This document shows, in pieces, positions 1 to 6,345 of a stretch of DNA of 9,218 bases. The notes beneath the pieces were generated by a model that saw only the letters and a list, made by a program, of their open reading frames with translations, made no database searches and was not told the origin of the DNA. Made by a program: the position numbers and the translations under genes. The stretch's first letter is position 1; each line of letters begins with the position of its first letter. The stretch is taken from positions 1 through 9,218 of the forward strand of contig JANWXG010000089.1 of assembly GCA_025057335.1 (NCBI GenBank), given 5' to 3'. This stretch comes from a bacterium. GTDB taxonomy: Bacteria; Armatimonadota; HRBIN16.

Positions 1-56
1 GGAGGGTCATGCTCCGTCATGACCACGATGGCGGACGCAACGAAGTGCGTCCCTCC
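1..56. repeat. Composite hairpin repeat pair (types A and B head to head)
   Basis: Two hairpins with an 8-base spacer (ACGATGGC, 25-32). The first has GGAG (1-4), stem GGTCATG (5-11), loop CTCCGT (12-17) and stem CATGACC (18-24). The second is the same element inverted: GGACGCA (33-39), loop ACGAAG (40-45), TGCGTCC (46-52), then CTCC (53-56). The outer GGAGG and CCTCC ends are themselves complementary, so the unit can fold as two hairpins or as one imperfect cruciform. The same architecture recurs at 6056-6109 and 6128-6183. No poly-T follows, so it does not look like a Rho-independent terminator. The pairing is read directly; a REP/BIME-like or miniature mobile origin is inference. The element may continue left of the window. 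Confidence 0.85.
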
Positions 57-77
57 GAATGTGGGTAAGCAACCTTC

Positions 78-101
78 GAAGGGACGCGCTCCGTCGTGAC
101 C
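78..101 (+). repeat. Chimeric hairpin repeat
   Basis: A single copy of the hairpin family with stem GGACGCG (82-88), loop CTCCGT (89-94) and right arm CGTGACC (95-101). The left arm is that of the GACGCG stem type and the right arm that of the TCACG type, so the stem has an A/A mismatch and a G/T pair. It resembles a recombinant between the two stem types found elsewhere in the window. Confidence 0.75.
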
Positions 102-124
102 ATTTTGTTCGCCGGAACGATAAC

Positions 125-148
125 GGCTCGGCGGGAGCCTCGCCCTCC
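125..148 (-). repeat. Divergent hairpin repeat of the same 24-base plan
   Basis: Read on the minus strand this has GGAG, arm GGCGAGG, loop CTCCCG and arm CCGAGCC (plus strand 125-148). Length, GGAG leader and loop start match the main hairpin family, but the stem is different and has two central G/A mismatches. It is probably a third stem type of the family; independent origin of a similar GC-rich palindrome is possible. Confidence 0.55.
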
Positions 149-194
149 AGAGGGGTGAACAAGGGCTTCCATATCGGTCAACGTACCAACCGGC

Positions 195-200
195 GGAGGG
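195..200 (+). promoter_or_regulatory. Ribosome binding site deciding the gene 1 start
   Basis: GGAGGG lies 9 bases before ATG 210 and only 3 bases before the in-frame GTG 204. The spacing favours ATG 210 as the true start. Confidence 0.65.
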
Positions 201-209
201 GTTGTGCGA

Positions 210-2264
210 ATGTGGGTACTCGCTATCTTCTGTGCGCTATTCTACGGCTCCGCGCAGGCGCAACCGCAGCACGTGCTGCGCGTGTCACCGCAAGCGCGGT
301 TCACGGTCAGCCTGAGGGACGGACACCTCGCCTCGGCGATGTTTGGCAACACGCCTATGCTGGAGCGGTGCGTCGATGAATACTGGCTGGAGAACGAGCG
401 CGGCGAGATCGTGGCGCGCAGCGACGAGTCCTCTGACCGCGTGCTTCGGGTGCAGCGCGCGAGGGGGCAGCTGATACTGGAGTGCCAGAACGACGCGCTG
501 GGGCTGCGCCTCACCAAAACCTACGCGCCCTCCTCTGTACCGAATGCGCTGCGCAAAACAGTGACCATCCAATCCTGCGCTCGCCAGGGGGCGCTGCATC
601 TGTTCTCCCGGGTTCGGCTCGCCCCGCGCTTCGCGCGGGATGCCTGGCTCTACACGCCTCGCCAGTCGTGGGGTGGAGCACAGCTGCTATACGGGGTGCG
701 TCCCCTCTCTTCGGTTAGTGCGCCCGTCACTTCCAGTTCAGGCTGGGATAACCGCTTCGTAGTGGCTTTTCGCAAGGACAGAAGCCTGTTGCTCGCCCAC
801 TGGCGCGTGTTGGTGGACGGGCTGTGGGTTCCGCCGCACGGGGTGATTGCTGAGTGGGGCAAGACCTCGCCCTTTGCGCTTACCTACCTGCCCGATGGGT
901 GGCGTTGGCGGCTGTTGCATACCGTAGACGGGGAGAAGACCTCCGCCTCCGCCGACTACGTGCTGCAACGGGGCGACTGGTATGACGCTTGGGCGAGCCT
1001 GCTGGCGATGCCCGAATGTCGCGCCACCTACCGCCACCTGCAAACGATGCCCCGCTGGTGTCGGGAGGTCACTTTCGGAACCTTTTGGGGCCCACCGCAC
1101 TACGAGGGGGCAGTGCGCGTCACAGGCGCCATGCTGGACGCTCTGGGCGGCGAGGCGAACGTGACGCACGGCGTCTTCGCGTGGTCACTGGACGGCGACT
1201 ACGAGACCGACCGTCCCTTCCTCACTGAGACCCTACAATGGGTGCTCACCCCGCAGTACCTGCGGCAGGCGGTGGCTGCGCTGCAGAGCCATCCCCGCTC
1301 GAAGGTGGGGCTATACATTCAGGGCGGTCTCATCGATAGCATGTCGGACTGCTACCGCCAGCACCCCGACTGGGTGATTCGCGACGCGGAGGGCAAGCCT
1401 GTCGACTCGGGCTTCCGCGACAACCCGGTGGGCAACATGTACATGGGCAATCCGCGCGTGGAGGAGTGGGTACGCCATCACATAGCGCGCATTCAGGCGG
1501 TGTGCCGAACATACGACTGCGGATACATCTACCTGGACGGGGGCGGCTTCGGAGAGACGGTAGACTGGTCGCGCCGACATGCCATCCGCTTCTCGCACTA
1601 TCGGCGGCTGAACGAGCGGGTGTTCCTCGCGGTACGCGCCACAGGAGCGCAGCGCGGCTTGCTCATCAACTCCCAGAATGCCCCCTTCGCCGACATGAGC
1701 TGGCTGGAGTGCGGCTACTTCGCCCCCCAGGTGCCTTGGCGCGAGACAGTGGACTTCTGCTTCGATACCAAGATGCAACAGCCCGACCCCAGCTACACGC
1801 TGCAACCCCTGTACTGGCTGGATGACGACCGCTACCTGGCGATGTGCATTGCCTTCGGCTTTACCCCCTGCGGCGACCTGAGCCGACGCGACGAGAGGAC
1901 GCTGCGCGCAGTGCGATGGGCGCGGCGGATGAAGGACGCCCAGTTGATACGCCGTTCCGACGCCACGGCTCCCGTCTGGTGGCGGGATGAGGTGCCCGTA
2001 GTCACTTTTGCCCTGCGTCGGGGGGACGAGGTGATTGTGCCCGTGCTCCACTTCGGCGAGGGGAACACGGTAGAGGTGACGGTAGACCTGCGGGCGGTGG
2101 GCTTGACAGGCAATGCTTCCCTGCAAGCCGCCATTACCCAACCTCTCCTTTCGGAGGGGGTTCGTAAAGTAGACCACGTTCCTGTTGACGGTAGCAGGGT
2201 GCGCTTTAGTCTGCGGCTTCCGTCGGGCTGGAGGGGGATCACCCTGCTTGTGCTTGGTCGGTAA
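210..2264 (+). CDS. Secreted glycoside-hydrolase-like protein (clan GH-D-like TIM barrel)
   Basis: Encodes 684 aa. The start ATG 210 is chosen from its GGAGGG spacing; GTG 204 would add two residues. Residues 1-18 form a Sec-type signal peptide (hydrophobic core after MWV, likely cleavage after GSAQA), so export is expected. Residues ~20-260 look beta-rich, like the N-terminal super-sandwich of GH36 and GH97 enzymes. Residues ~280-590 look like a TIM barrel: a WSLDGD stretch (D328, D330), HPDW at 385-388, YIYLDGGG with D443, and SWLECGYF with E500. In GH36 the nucleophile Asp sits at the end of a strand in such a (K/Y)xD motif, with the acid/base roughly 60 residues later, so D443 is the nucleophile candidate and E500 or D495 the acid/base candidate (inference). 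Residues ~595-684 look like a small beta-sandwich. I cannot assign a GH family or substrate; an alpha-galactosidase-like or uncharacterised enzyme is possible. It lies 108 bases upstream of the GH116 gene on the same strand, probably co-transcribed. Confidence 0.8.
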   Translation: MWVLAIFCALFYGSAQAQPQHVLRVSPQARFTVSLRDGHLASAMFGNTPMLERCVDEYWLENERGEIVARSDESSDRVLRVQRARGQLILECQNDALGLRLTKTYAPSSVPNALRKTVTIQSCARQGALHLFSRVRLAPRFARDAWLYTPRQSWGGAQLLYGVRPLSSVSAPVTSSSGWDNRFVVAFRKDRSLLLAHWRVLVDGLWVPPHGVIAEWGKTSPFALTYLPDGWRWRLLHTVDGEKTSASADYVLQRGDWYDAWASLLAMPECRATYRHLQTMPRWCREVTFGTFWGPPHYEGAVRVTGAMLDALGGEANVTHGVFAWSLDGDYETDRPFLTETLQWVLTPQYLRQAVAALQSHPRSKVGLYIQGGLIDSMSDCYRQHPDWVIRDAEGKPVDSGFRDNPVGNMYMGNPRVEEWVRHHIARIQAVCRTYDCGYIYLDGGGFGETVDWSRRHAIRFSHYRRLNERVFLAVRATGAQRGLLINSQNAPFADMSWLECGYFAPQVPWRETVDFCFDTKMQQPDPSYTLQPLYWLDDDRYLAMCIAFGFTPCGDLSRRDERTLRAVRWARRMKDAQLIRRSDATAPVWWRDEVPVVTFALRRGDEVIVPVLHFGEGNTVEVTVDLRAVGLTGNASLQAAITQPLLSEGVRKVDHVPVDGSRVRFSLRLPSGWRGITLLVLGR

Positions 2265-2372
2265 AGGCGCGCCCCTTGTGTTTCGGCAAAAGGGAAAGGA
2301 GGTTAAGGCGCCCGAATCTTGTGCGATGTGTAACATGAACTTACGACCTGATAGAGCACGAAGAAGGCGGTG
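2265..2372 (+). other. Gap between gene 1 and the GH116 gene
   Basis: A 108-base spacer with no hairpin repeat and no clear terminator. It contains a strong Shine-Dalgarno-like AAAGGAGGT (2295-2303) with no start codon at normal distance. A 12-codon ORF (2335-2373, MNLRPDRARRRR) ends with a TGA that shares one base with the ATG of the next gene. A weak AAGAAGG (2361-2367) lies just before that ATG. The missing terminator and repeats support read-through from gene 1. Confidence 0.5.
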
Positions 2373-5300
2373 ATGGGCGTGGTACAGCGTGAATGTGGTT
2401 GCTCTGGACATTGTGGCATAGACCTCAGCCGACGGGAGTTCCTGCAATTGGCGCTGGTGGGAGCGGCGGGCACGATGCTGACCGGCTCTCTGGCGAAGGG
2501 TCAGGACCAATCCGCAGTCTGGCGTATCTCACGACGTGAATTGCCCCCTGTTCCCCCCTTGCACACGGGCACAGCGCAAACCCCGCGTACCTATCGCGGG
2601 CAGAATCTGGAGTATGTGCTGATGCCCATCGGCGGGATCGGCACGGGCACAGTGTGGCTGGACGGGAAAGGCAGGCTCTCCGTATGGCAGGTGTTCAACA
2701 ACTACACGGAAGAGAGGCTACCCCACGTGCATTTCGCCCTGCGACTGGGCGGCGAGGCGTACTTGCTGGAGACCGCCGAAGGCGCGGGTACACCTGCCCT
2801 GCCTGTTGTCGCCTACGAGGGAGGCTACCCTATCGCGCGGCTGCAGTACGACGCGGGCAACCTGCCTGTCGAGCTGACACTGGAAGCCTTTAATCCGCTG
2901 ATTCCCCTGGATGCCTTCCACTCCGCGCTGCCCTGCGCCATCTTCCGCTGGACGGTGCGCAATCGCAGTAAGAGAACGGTATCACTCTCCTTACTGGCAA
3001 CCCTGCCCCAGTCCGCTCCGCAGGGGGACGTGCTTCTCTGCGCACCGGGGTCGCCCGCTTATATGGCGTCGGGAGGGTATCCTCCGCCCGGCGCGTTGAA
3101 GATGAAAAGCGCACAGGGGGAGGAGATCCCGTCTGCCCCTCTCTTCTGGCTGCCGCGACTGGGCAGCCTCGCGTCGCTGGTGCAGTTGCGTCCCGAACTG
3201 CCGGAGATGCTGGCGGGTGCTCTGCACACTTTGCGAAACGGCGGTACCGTGCTGATTACCGACCCGCGCCCCGACTTCTGGGGCGACGATACCATACCCT
3301 GGGAGGTCTTCGAGGACTTCGAGAAGGGTACCTACGAGGGGTGGACAGTGGAAGGCACGGCGTTCGGCAACGCACCGCACACCGGAACCACCCCCGGACA
3401 GCAGCCGGTGAGCGGTTTCTGGGGCAAAGGGCTGGTGAACACCTACCTGCCCAACGACGAACCGCAGGGTACGCTGACCTCTCGCGTTTTCACCGTCCGC
3501 AAAAGGTATATCGGCTTCCTGATTGGTGGGGGCGGTCACGCGGGCGAGACCTGCATTAACCTGCTGGTAGAGGGCAAGGTGGCGCGCACCGCCACCGGAC
3601 GCAATAACGAACGGCTGGAACCCTATCAGTGGGACGTGTCGGAGTTCATCGGCAAGCAGGCACAGATTCAGATTGTGGATAGGCACTCCGGCGGGTGGGG
3701 ACACATCAATATCGACCACATCGTGTTCTCGGACGTGCCTCCGGTACCGCTTTTCATCGCTGCGGAGAGCCTGAAGCCTCTGCGAGAGATCCTGTCGCTT
3801 CGTGTAGCGAGCATGCGAACCGAGAGCGGACGTGCCTCAGCGCAATGGACGCCAGAGGGGCAGCGGTTGCTGCCCGGTGTGGATGCTGCGCAATGGCGCG
3901 TGCGCAGTTACCTGCGACTGGAGGGATTCCAGCCGGAGGGCTGGCAGGTGCTGGCGCAGACTGCAGAGGGAGCCCCCTTACTGCTGATACGCCCGGTGGA
4001 AAAGGGCACAGTCATACTGTGCCTTGCCAGCAACGTGCCTGCCGCATGGATGCCCAGACTGTTTATCGCGGCGTCCGCACAGAGCATGACAGAACCGGTG
4101 CAGCTCGTATCGGGGCATCCGCGATGGGGTGAGGTAGCGCTGGCGACCGACCACCCGGAACCGCGCTTCCAGCGATGGCGCTTCCTTGCCGACCTGAAAC
4201 AGGAAGGCACATCGGTAGGCACCCACAGTGCGATGGACGTACCACTGCGCCTGCGCCCGGGACAATCGCGCACGGTGAGCTTTGTACTGGGCTGGCACTA
4301 CCCGAACGTGGAGCGTTTCGGACATCCGGGCAACCTGTACACCCGCTGGTTCCGCAGCGCGTATGAGGTAACCCGATATGTCCTCCAGCGCCTGGACGCC
4401 CTCTGGGGTTGGACGCGCCTGTACCATCAGACGATGTACGAGTCCAACCTGCCGCCCCTGATGCTGGACGCGATAACCTCGCAGGCGGTCATCCCTCGCA
4501 GCCCCACGTGCTTCTGGTCAGAAGACGGCTATTTCGGCGCATTCGAGGGCAGCTACGCCTGCTGTCCTCTCAACTGCACGCATGTGTGGAACTACGCACA
4601 GACACATGCACGCCTCTTCCCCGAAATCGGGCGCAACATGCGCGAGAGCGACCTGCTGGTGTACCTGCACCCCTCTGGCGAGACCTCGCACCGCCAGCAC
4701 GCCCCACATAACGCCTTCATCGACGGACAGTGCGCCACGATTTGCGCCGCCTACCGCGAACACCTGACCTCGCCCGACGACTCGTTCCTGCGCAAGGTGT
4801 GGGGCAGGGTCAAGCTGGCGACCGACTGGCTGATTTCCGCCATAGACCCCGACGAGGACGGCGTGCCTGCTGGACACCAGTGGAACACTTACGACTGCGC
4901 TGTGTCGGGCGCAACCACCTTCATCGGCTCGCAGTATCTGTGTGCGCTGGCGGCGGCGGAGCAGATGGCTCTGCGCATGGGCGACCAAGCATCTGCCCGA
5001 CGGTACCGTCGTATCCGCGAGGCGGGTATGCGCCATCAGGACGCGCTGCTGTGGAACGGCGAGTACTACATCCAGAAGCCCGCTACCCCACCTGCAAACG
5101 ACTACAACACGGGCTGCCACAGCGACCAGCTGCTGGGGCAGTGGTGGGCGCACCAGCTGGAGCTGGGCTACCTGTATCCCCGCGAGAGGGTGCGTCAGGC
5201 TTTGCAAGCGATCTACCGCTACAACTTCCGCAGGAACATGCACGGGCATACCCAGATACCCCGCCGTTACGTGCCCGACGATGAGGGCGGCTTGCTGATG

Positions 5301-5924
5301 TGCAGCTGGCCCCAAGGCGGTCGTCCGAACCCCTTCATTGTGTATGCTGATGAGGTGTGGACAGGCATCGAGTACGCTGTCGCGGGGCTGATGCTGTGGG
5401 AGGGGATGATACAGGAGGCGGTGGAGATCGTGAACACTGCCCGCAGTCGCTACGACGGACGCCGGCGCGACGGGCTGGACTCGGGACCTGGCGGCAACCC
5501 GTTCAACGAGCTGGAGTGCGGCAAGTTCTATGCGCGTGCGATGAGCTCGTTCGGGTTGCTGCTGGCGGCGCAGGGGCTGATTCTGGACACGCCGAACGGC
5601 GTGCTGGGTTTTGCCCCTCGCTGGCAGCCCGAAGACCATCGCTCCTTCTTTATTACGGGCACGGGATGGGGGCTGTTCACTCAGAAGCGCGAGCAAGAGA
5701 CGCAACGCGAGGAGATACACCTGCGCTACGGTTCTCTGCGCCTGCGTGAACTGGTGTTCCAGCTGCCCGAGGAGGCAAGCCTGCGCTCAGCGGCTGTGCG
5801 TATCCACACGGGCGAGATACCTGCCTCCGCTTCAGCGAGGGGACATCTGGTTGTGCTTCGCCTCGCGCAGGAACAGCATCTCCGCGCACCTGCGCAGGTT
5901 GTAGTGCAGCTCAAAGTAGGGTAG
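2373..5924 (+). CDS. Tat-exported GH116 family glycoside hydrolase with inserted domains
   Basis: Encodes 1183 aa. ATG 2373 is chosen over GTG 2370 for better spacing from AAGG (2364-2367). A twin-arginine signal is clear: LSRREFLQLA (RR at 20-21) with a hydrophobic stretch to ~41; an unusual CGCSGHC lies before it. The GH116 N-terminal domain begins with MPIGGIGTGTVWL (84-96) and is interrupted at ~245-565 by a GATase-like region split by a jelly-roll-like domain (~312-454). The (alpha/alpha)6 catalytic domain spans ~680-1130. By analogy with characterised GH116 enzymes, E725 in FEGSY is the likely nucleophile and D841 in HQWNTYDC the likely acid/base. EVWTGIEYA (994-1002) and NPFNELECGKFYARAMSS (from 1042) are further family signatures. 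GH116 members are retaining beta-glucosidases, beta-xylosidases, glucosylceramidases or N-acetylglucosaminidases; the substrate here is unknown. At 1183 aa it is longer than usual because of the insertions. It probably acts outside the cytoplasm, with gene 1. Confidence 0.9.
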   Translation: MGVVQRECGCSGHCGIDLSRREFLQLALVGAAGTMLTGSLAKGQDQSAVWRISRRELPPVPPLHTGTAQTPRTYRGQNLEYVLMPIGGIGTGTVWLDGKGRLSVWQVFNNYTEERLPHVHFALRLGGEAYLLETAEGAGTPALPVVAYEGGYPIARLQYDAGNLPVELTLEAFNPLIPLDAFHSALPCAIFRWTVRNRSKRTVSLSLLATLPQSAPQGDVLLCAPGSPAYMASGGYPPPGALKMKSAQGEEIPSAPLFWLPRLGSLASLVQLRPELPEMLAGALHTLRNGGTVLITDPRPDFWGDDTIPWEVFEDFEKGTYEGWTVEGTAFGNAPHTGTTPGQQPVSGFWGKGLVNTYLPNDEPQGTLTSRVFTVRKRYIGFLIGGGGHAGETCINLLVEGKVARTATGRNNERLEPYQWDVSEFIGKQAQIQIVDRHSGGWGHINIDHIVFSDVPPVPLFIAAESLKPLREILSLRVASMRTESGRASAQWTPEGQRLLPGVDAAQWRVRSYLRLEGFQPEGWQVLAQTAEGAPLLLIRPVEKGTVILCLASNVPAAWMPRLFIAASAQSMTEPVQLVSGHPRWGEVALATDHPEPRFQRWRFLADLKQEGTSVGTHSAMDVPLRLRPGQSRTVSFVLGWHYPNVERFGHPGNLYTRWFRSAYEVTRYVLQRLDALWGWTRLYHQTMYESNLPPLMLDAITSQAVIPRSPTCFWSEDGYFGAFEGSYACCPLNCTHVWNYAQTHARLFPEIGRNMRESDLLVYLHPSGETSHRQHAPHNAFIDGQCATICAAYREHLTSPDDSFLRKVWGRVKLATDWLISAIDPDEDGVPAGHQWNTYDCAVSGATTFIGSQYLCALAAAEQMALRMGDQASARRYRRIREAGMRHQDALLWNGEYYIQKPATPPANDYNTGCHSDQLLGQWWAHQLELGYLYPRERVRQALQAIYRYNFRRNMHGHTQIPRRYVPDDEGGLLMCSWPQGGRPNPFIVYADEVWTGIEYAVAGLMLWEGMIQEAVEIVNTARSRYDGRRRDGLDSGPGGNPFNELECGKFYARAMSSFGLLLAAQGLILDTPNGVLGFAPRWQPEDHRSFFITGTGWGLFTQKREQETQREEIHLRYGSLRLRELVFQLPEEASLRSAAVRIHTGEIPASASARGHLVVLRLAQEQHLRAPAQVVVQLKVG
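3306..3734 (+). other. Jelly-roll-like domain inserted within the GH116 protein
   Basis: Residues ~312-454 begin FEDFEKGTYEGWTVEGTAFG and end with GGWGHINIDHIVFSD. The middle has ETCINLLVEGKVARTATGRN and IQIVDRHSGGWGH. This pattern is typical of the beta-sandwich modules next to GH32 fructan hydrolases and in many planctomycete-type multidomain proteins. It breaks a region with GATase-like features: GGTVLITD (290-297) before it and KGTVILCLASN (from 544) after it. The role is unknown; carbohydrate binding is a guess from similar modules. Confidence 0.65.
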
Positions 5925-5956
5925 CCTGCGCATCTGCGCCCTTCTGCCCCTCGCAC

Positions 5957-5993
5957 TGACGTGACCCAGTGGATGCAACGGGGCGTGCCTTCC
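5957..5993. repeat. Decayed copy of the composite hairpin repeat
   Basis: TGACGTGACCC (5957-5967) resembles the right arm of a TCACG-type hairpin. It is followed by GGATGCA-ACGGGG-CGTGCCT and TCC (5971-5993), which resembles an inverted GACGC-type hairpin with several changes. Pairing is largely lost. It begins about 30 bases after the GH116 stop codon. Confidence 0.5.
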
Positions 5994-5996
5994 TCT

Positions 5997-6049
5997 GGAG
6001 GGTCACGCTCCGTCGTGACCCTCCGCAGTGGACGCGACGGAGCGCTTCA
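5997..6049. repeat. Composite hairpin repeat, second hairpin damaged
   Basis: GGAG (5997-6000) is followed by the perfect hairpin GGTCACG-CTCCGT-CGTGACC (6001-6020). After the spacer CTCCGCAGT comes GGACGCG-ACGGAG (6030-6042), but the closing arm is CGCTTCA instead of CGCGTCC, so the second hairpin is broken. Confidence 0.8.
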
Positions 6050-6055
6050 TCATTT

Positions 6056-6109
6056 GGAGGGTCACGCTCCGTCGTGACCTGATGGCGGACGCGACAGAGC
6101 GCGTCCCCC
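6056..6109. repeat. Composite hairpin repeat pair
   Basis: GGAG plus the perfect hairpin GGTCACG-CTCCGT-CGTGACC (6056-6079), a 7-base spacer TGATGGC, then the perfect inverted hairpin GGACGCG-ACAGAG-CGCGTCC (6087-6106). The distal CTCC is changed to CCCG. Its first hairpin starts exactly 72 bases before that of the next pair. Confidence 0.88.
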
Positions 6110-6127
6110 GGCAAGCATTCACCTTCT

Positions 6128-6183
6128 GGAGGGTCACGCTCCGTCGTGACCCTGTGTGTGGACGCGACAGAGCGCGTCCCTCC
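6128..6183. repeat. Composite hairpin repeat pair
   Basis: GGAG plus GGTCACG-CTCCGT-CGTGACC (6128-6151), spacer CTGTGTGT, then GGACGCG-ACAGAG-CGCGTCC and CTCC (6160-6183). Both 7-bp stems are perfect and the GGAGG/CCTCC ends complementary. From 6141 onward this copy belongs to the 75-base arm found inverted after the GH94 gene. Confidence 0.9.
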
Positions 6184-6215
6184 AATTTGCCCTGTCGTGA
6201 CCTGATGGCGGACGC
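6141..6215 (+). repeat. Left arm of a 75-base inverted repeat flanking the GH94 gene
   Basis: The reverse complement of 8811-8885 aligns to this stretch without gaps at about 71 of 75 positions. The differences I see are in one hairpin loop (ACAGAG against ACGGAG), in the AATTTG(C/T)CC stretch, and at 6208 and 6213. The match includes the non-hairpin spacers CTGTGTGT and AATTTG, so it is a shared copied segment and not just two similar hairpins. Confidence 0.85.
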
Positions 6216-6222
6216 AACGGAG
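6192..6222. repeat. Partial hairpin repeat
   Basis: CTGTCGTGACC (6192-6202) is the right half of a TCACG-type hairpin without its left half. The usual spacer TGATGGC follows, then GGACGCA-ACGGAG (6210-6222), whose closing arm is lost (CCTGCAG). It is the last repeat before the GH94 gene. Confidence 0.7.
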
Positions 6223-6330
6223 CCTGCAGCTTGGGGGAAAATCCACACGAGCGGATTGGGCACACCGTGCAGGAAGTGCGGACGGCGCTGGCTAAACAGT
6301 ATGCTGAAACGGTTAATACTACCGAAAGGC

Positions 6331-6336
6331 GAGGTG
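6331..6336 (+). promoter_or_regulatory. Ribosome binding site deciding the GH94 start
   Basis: GAGGTG lies 9 bases before ATG 6346. The in-frame ATG 6301 and the far-upstream ATG 6028 have no comparable site, so 6346 is preferred. Confidence 0.65.
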
Positions 6337-6345
6337 TCTCCCATC

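Noticed and set aside
59..379. 106-codon plus-strand ORF overlapping the start of gene 1
   Set aside because: It runs through repeat DNA and then out of frame over the signal peptide of gene 1, with no ribosome site and arginine/alanine-rich shadow composition.
1311..2510. Long minus-strand ORF of 399 codons opposite gene 1
   Set aside because: It is an open reading frame opposite a GC-rich gene, with low-complexity composition and no recognisable domain; the plus-strand protein has a signal peptide and domain motifs. The 400-codon minus-strand ORF at 4518-5720 is rejected for the same reason.
6001..6020. Hairpin as Rho-independent terminator of the GH116 gene
   Set aside because: No T-run follows on either strand, and the same hairpin occurs in multiple copies, inverted pairs and upstream of genes.
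5997..6222. CRISPR array
   Set aside because: Repeats are short hairpins with 7-9 base or irregular spacers that are themselves recurrent, they occur in inverted pairs, and no cas gene is present.
6303..6320. LacI/cre-type operator or -10 box (CTGAAACGGTTAAT, TAATAC)
   Set aside because: Half-site symmetry is only about 4 of 7, and no suitable -35 hexamer lies 16-18 bases upstream of the -10-like TAATAC.
6028..6345. Upstream start of the GH94 gene at 6028
   Set aside because: The extension is translated repeat DNA, lacks a ribosome site and is unlike the family; ATG 6346 has GAGGTG at 9 bases and starts on conserved sequence.
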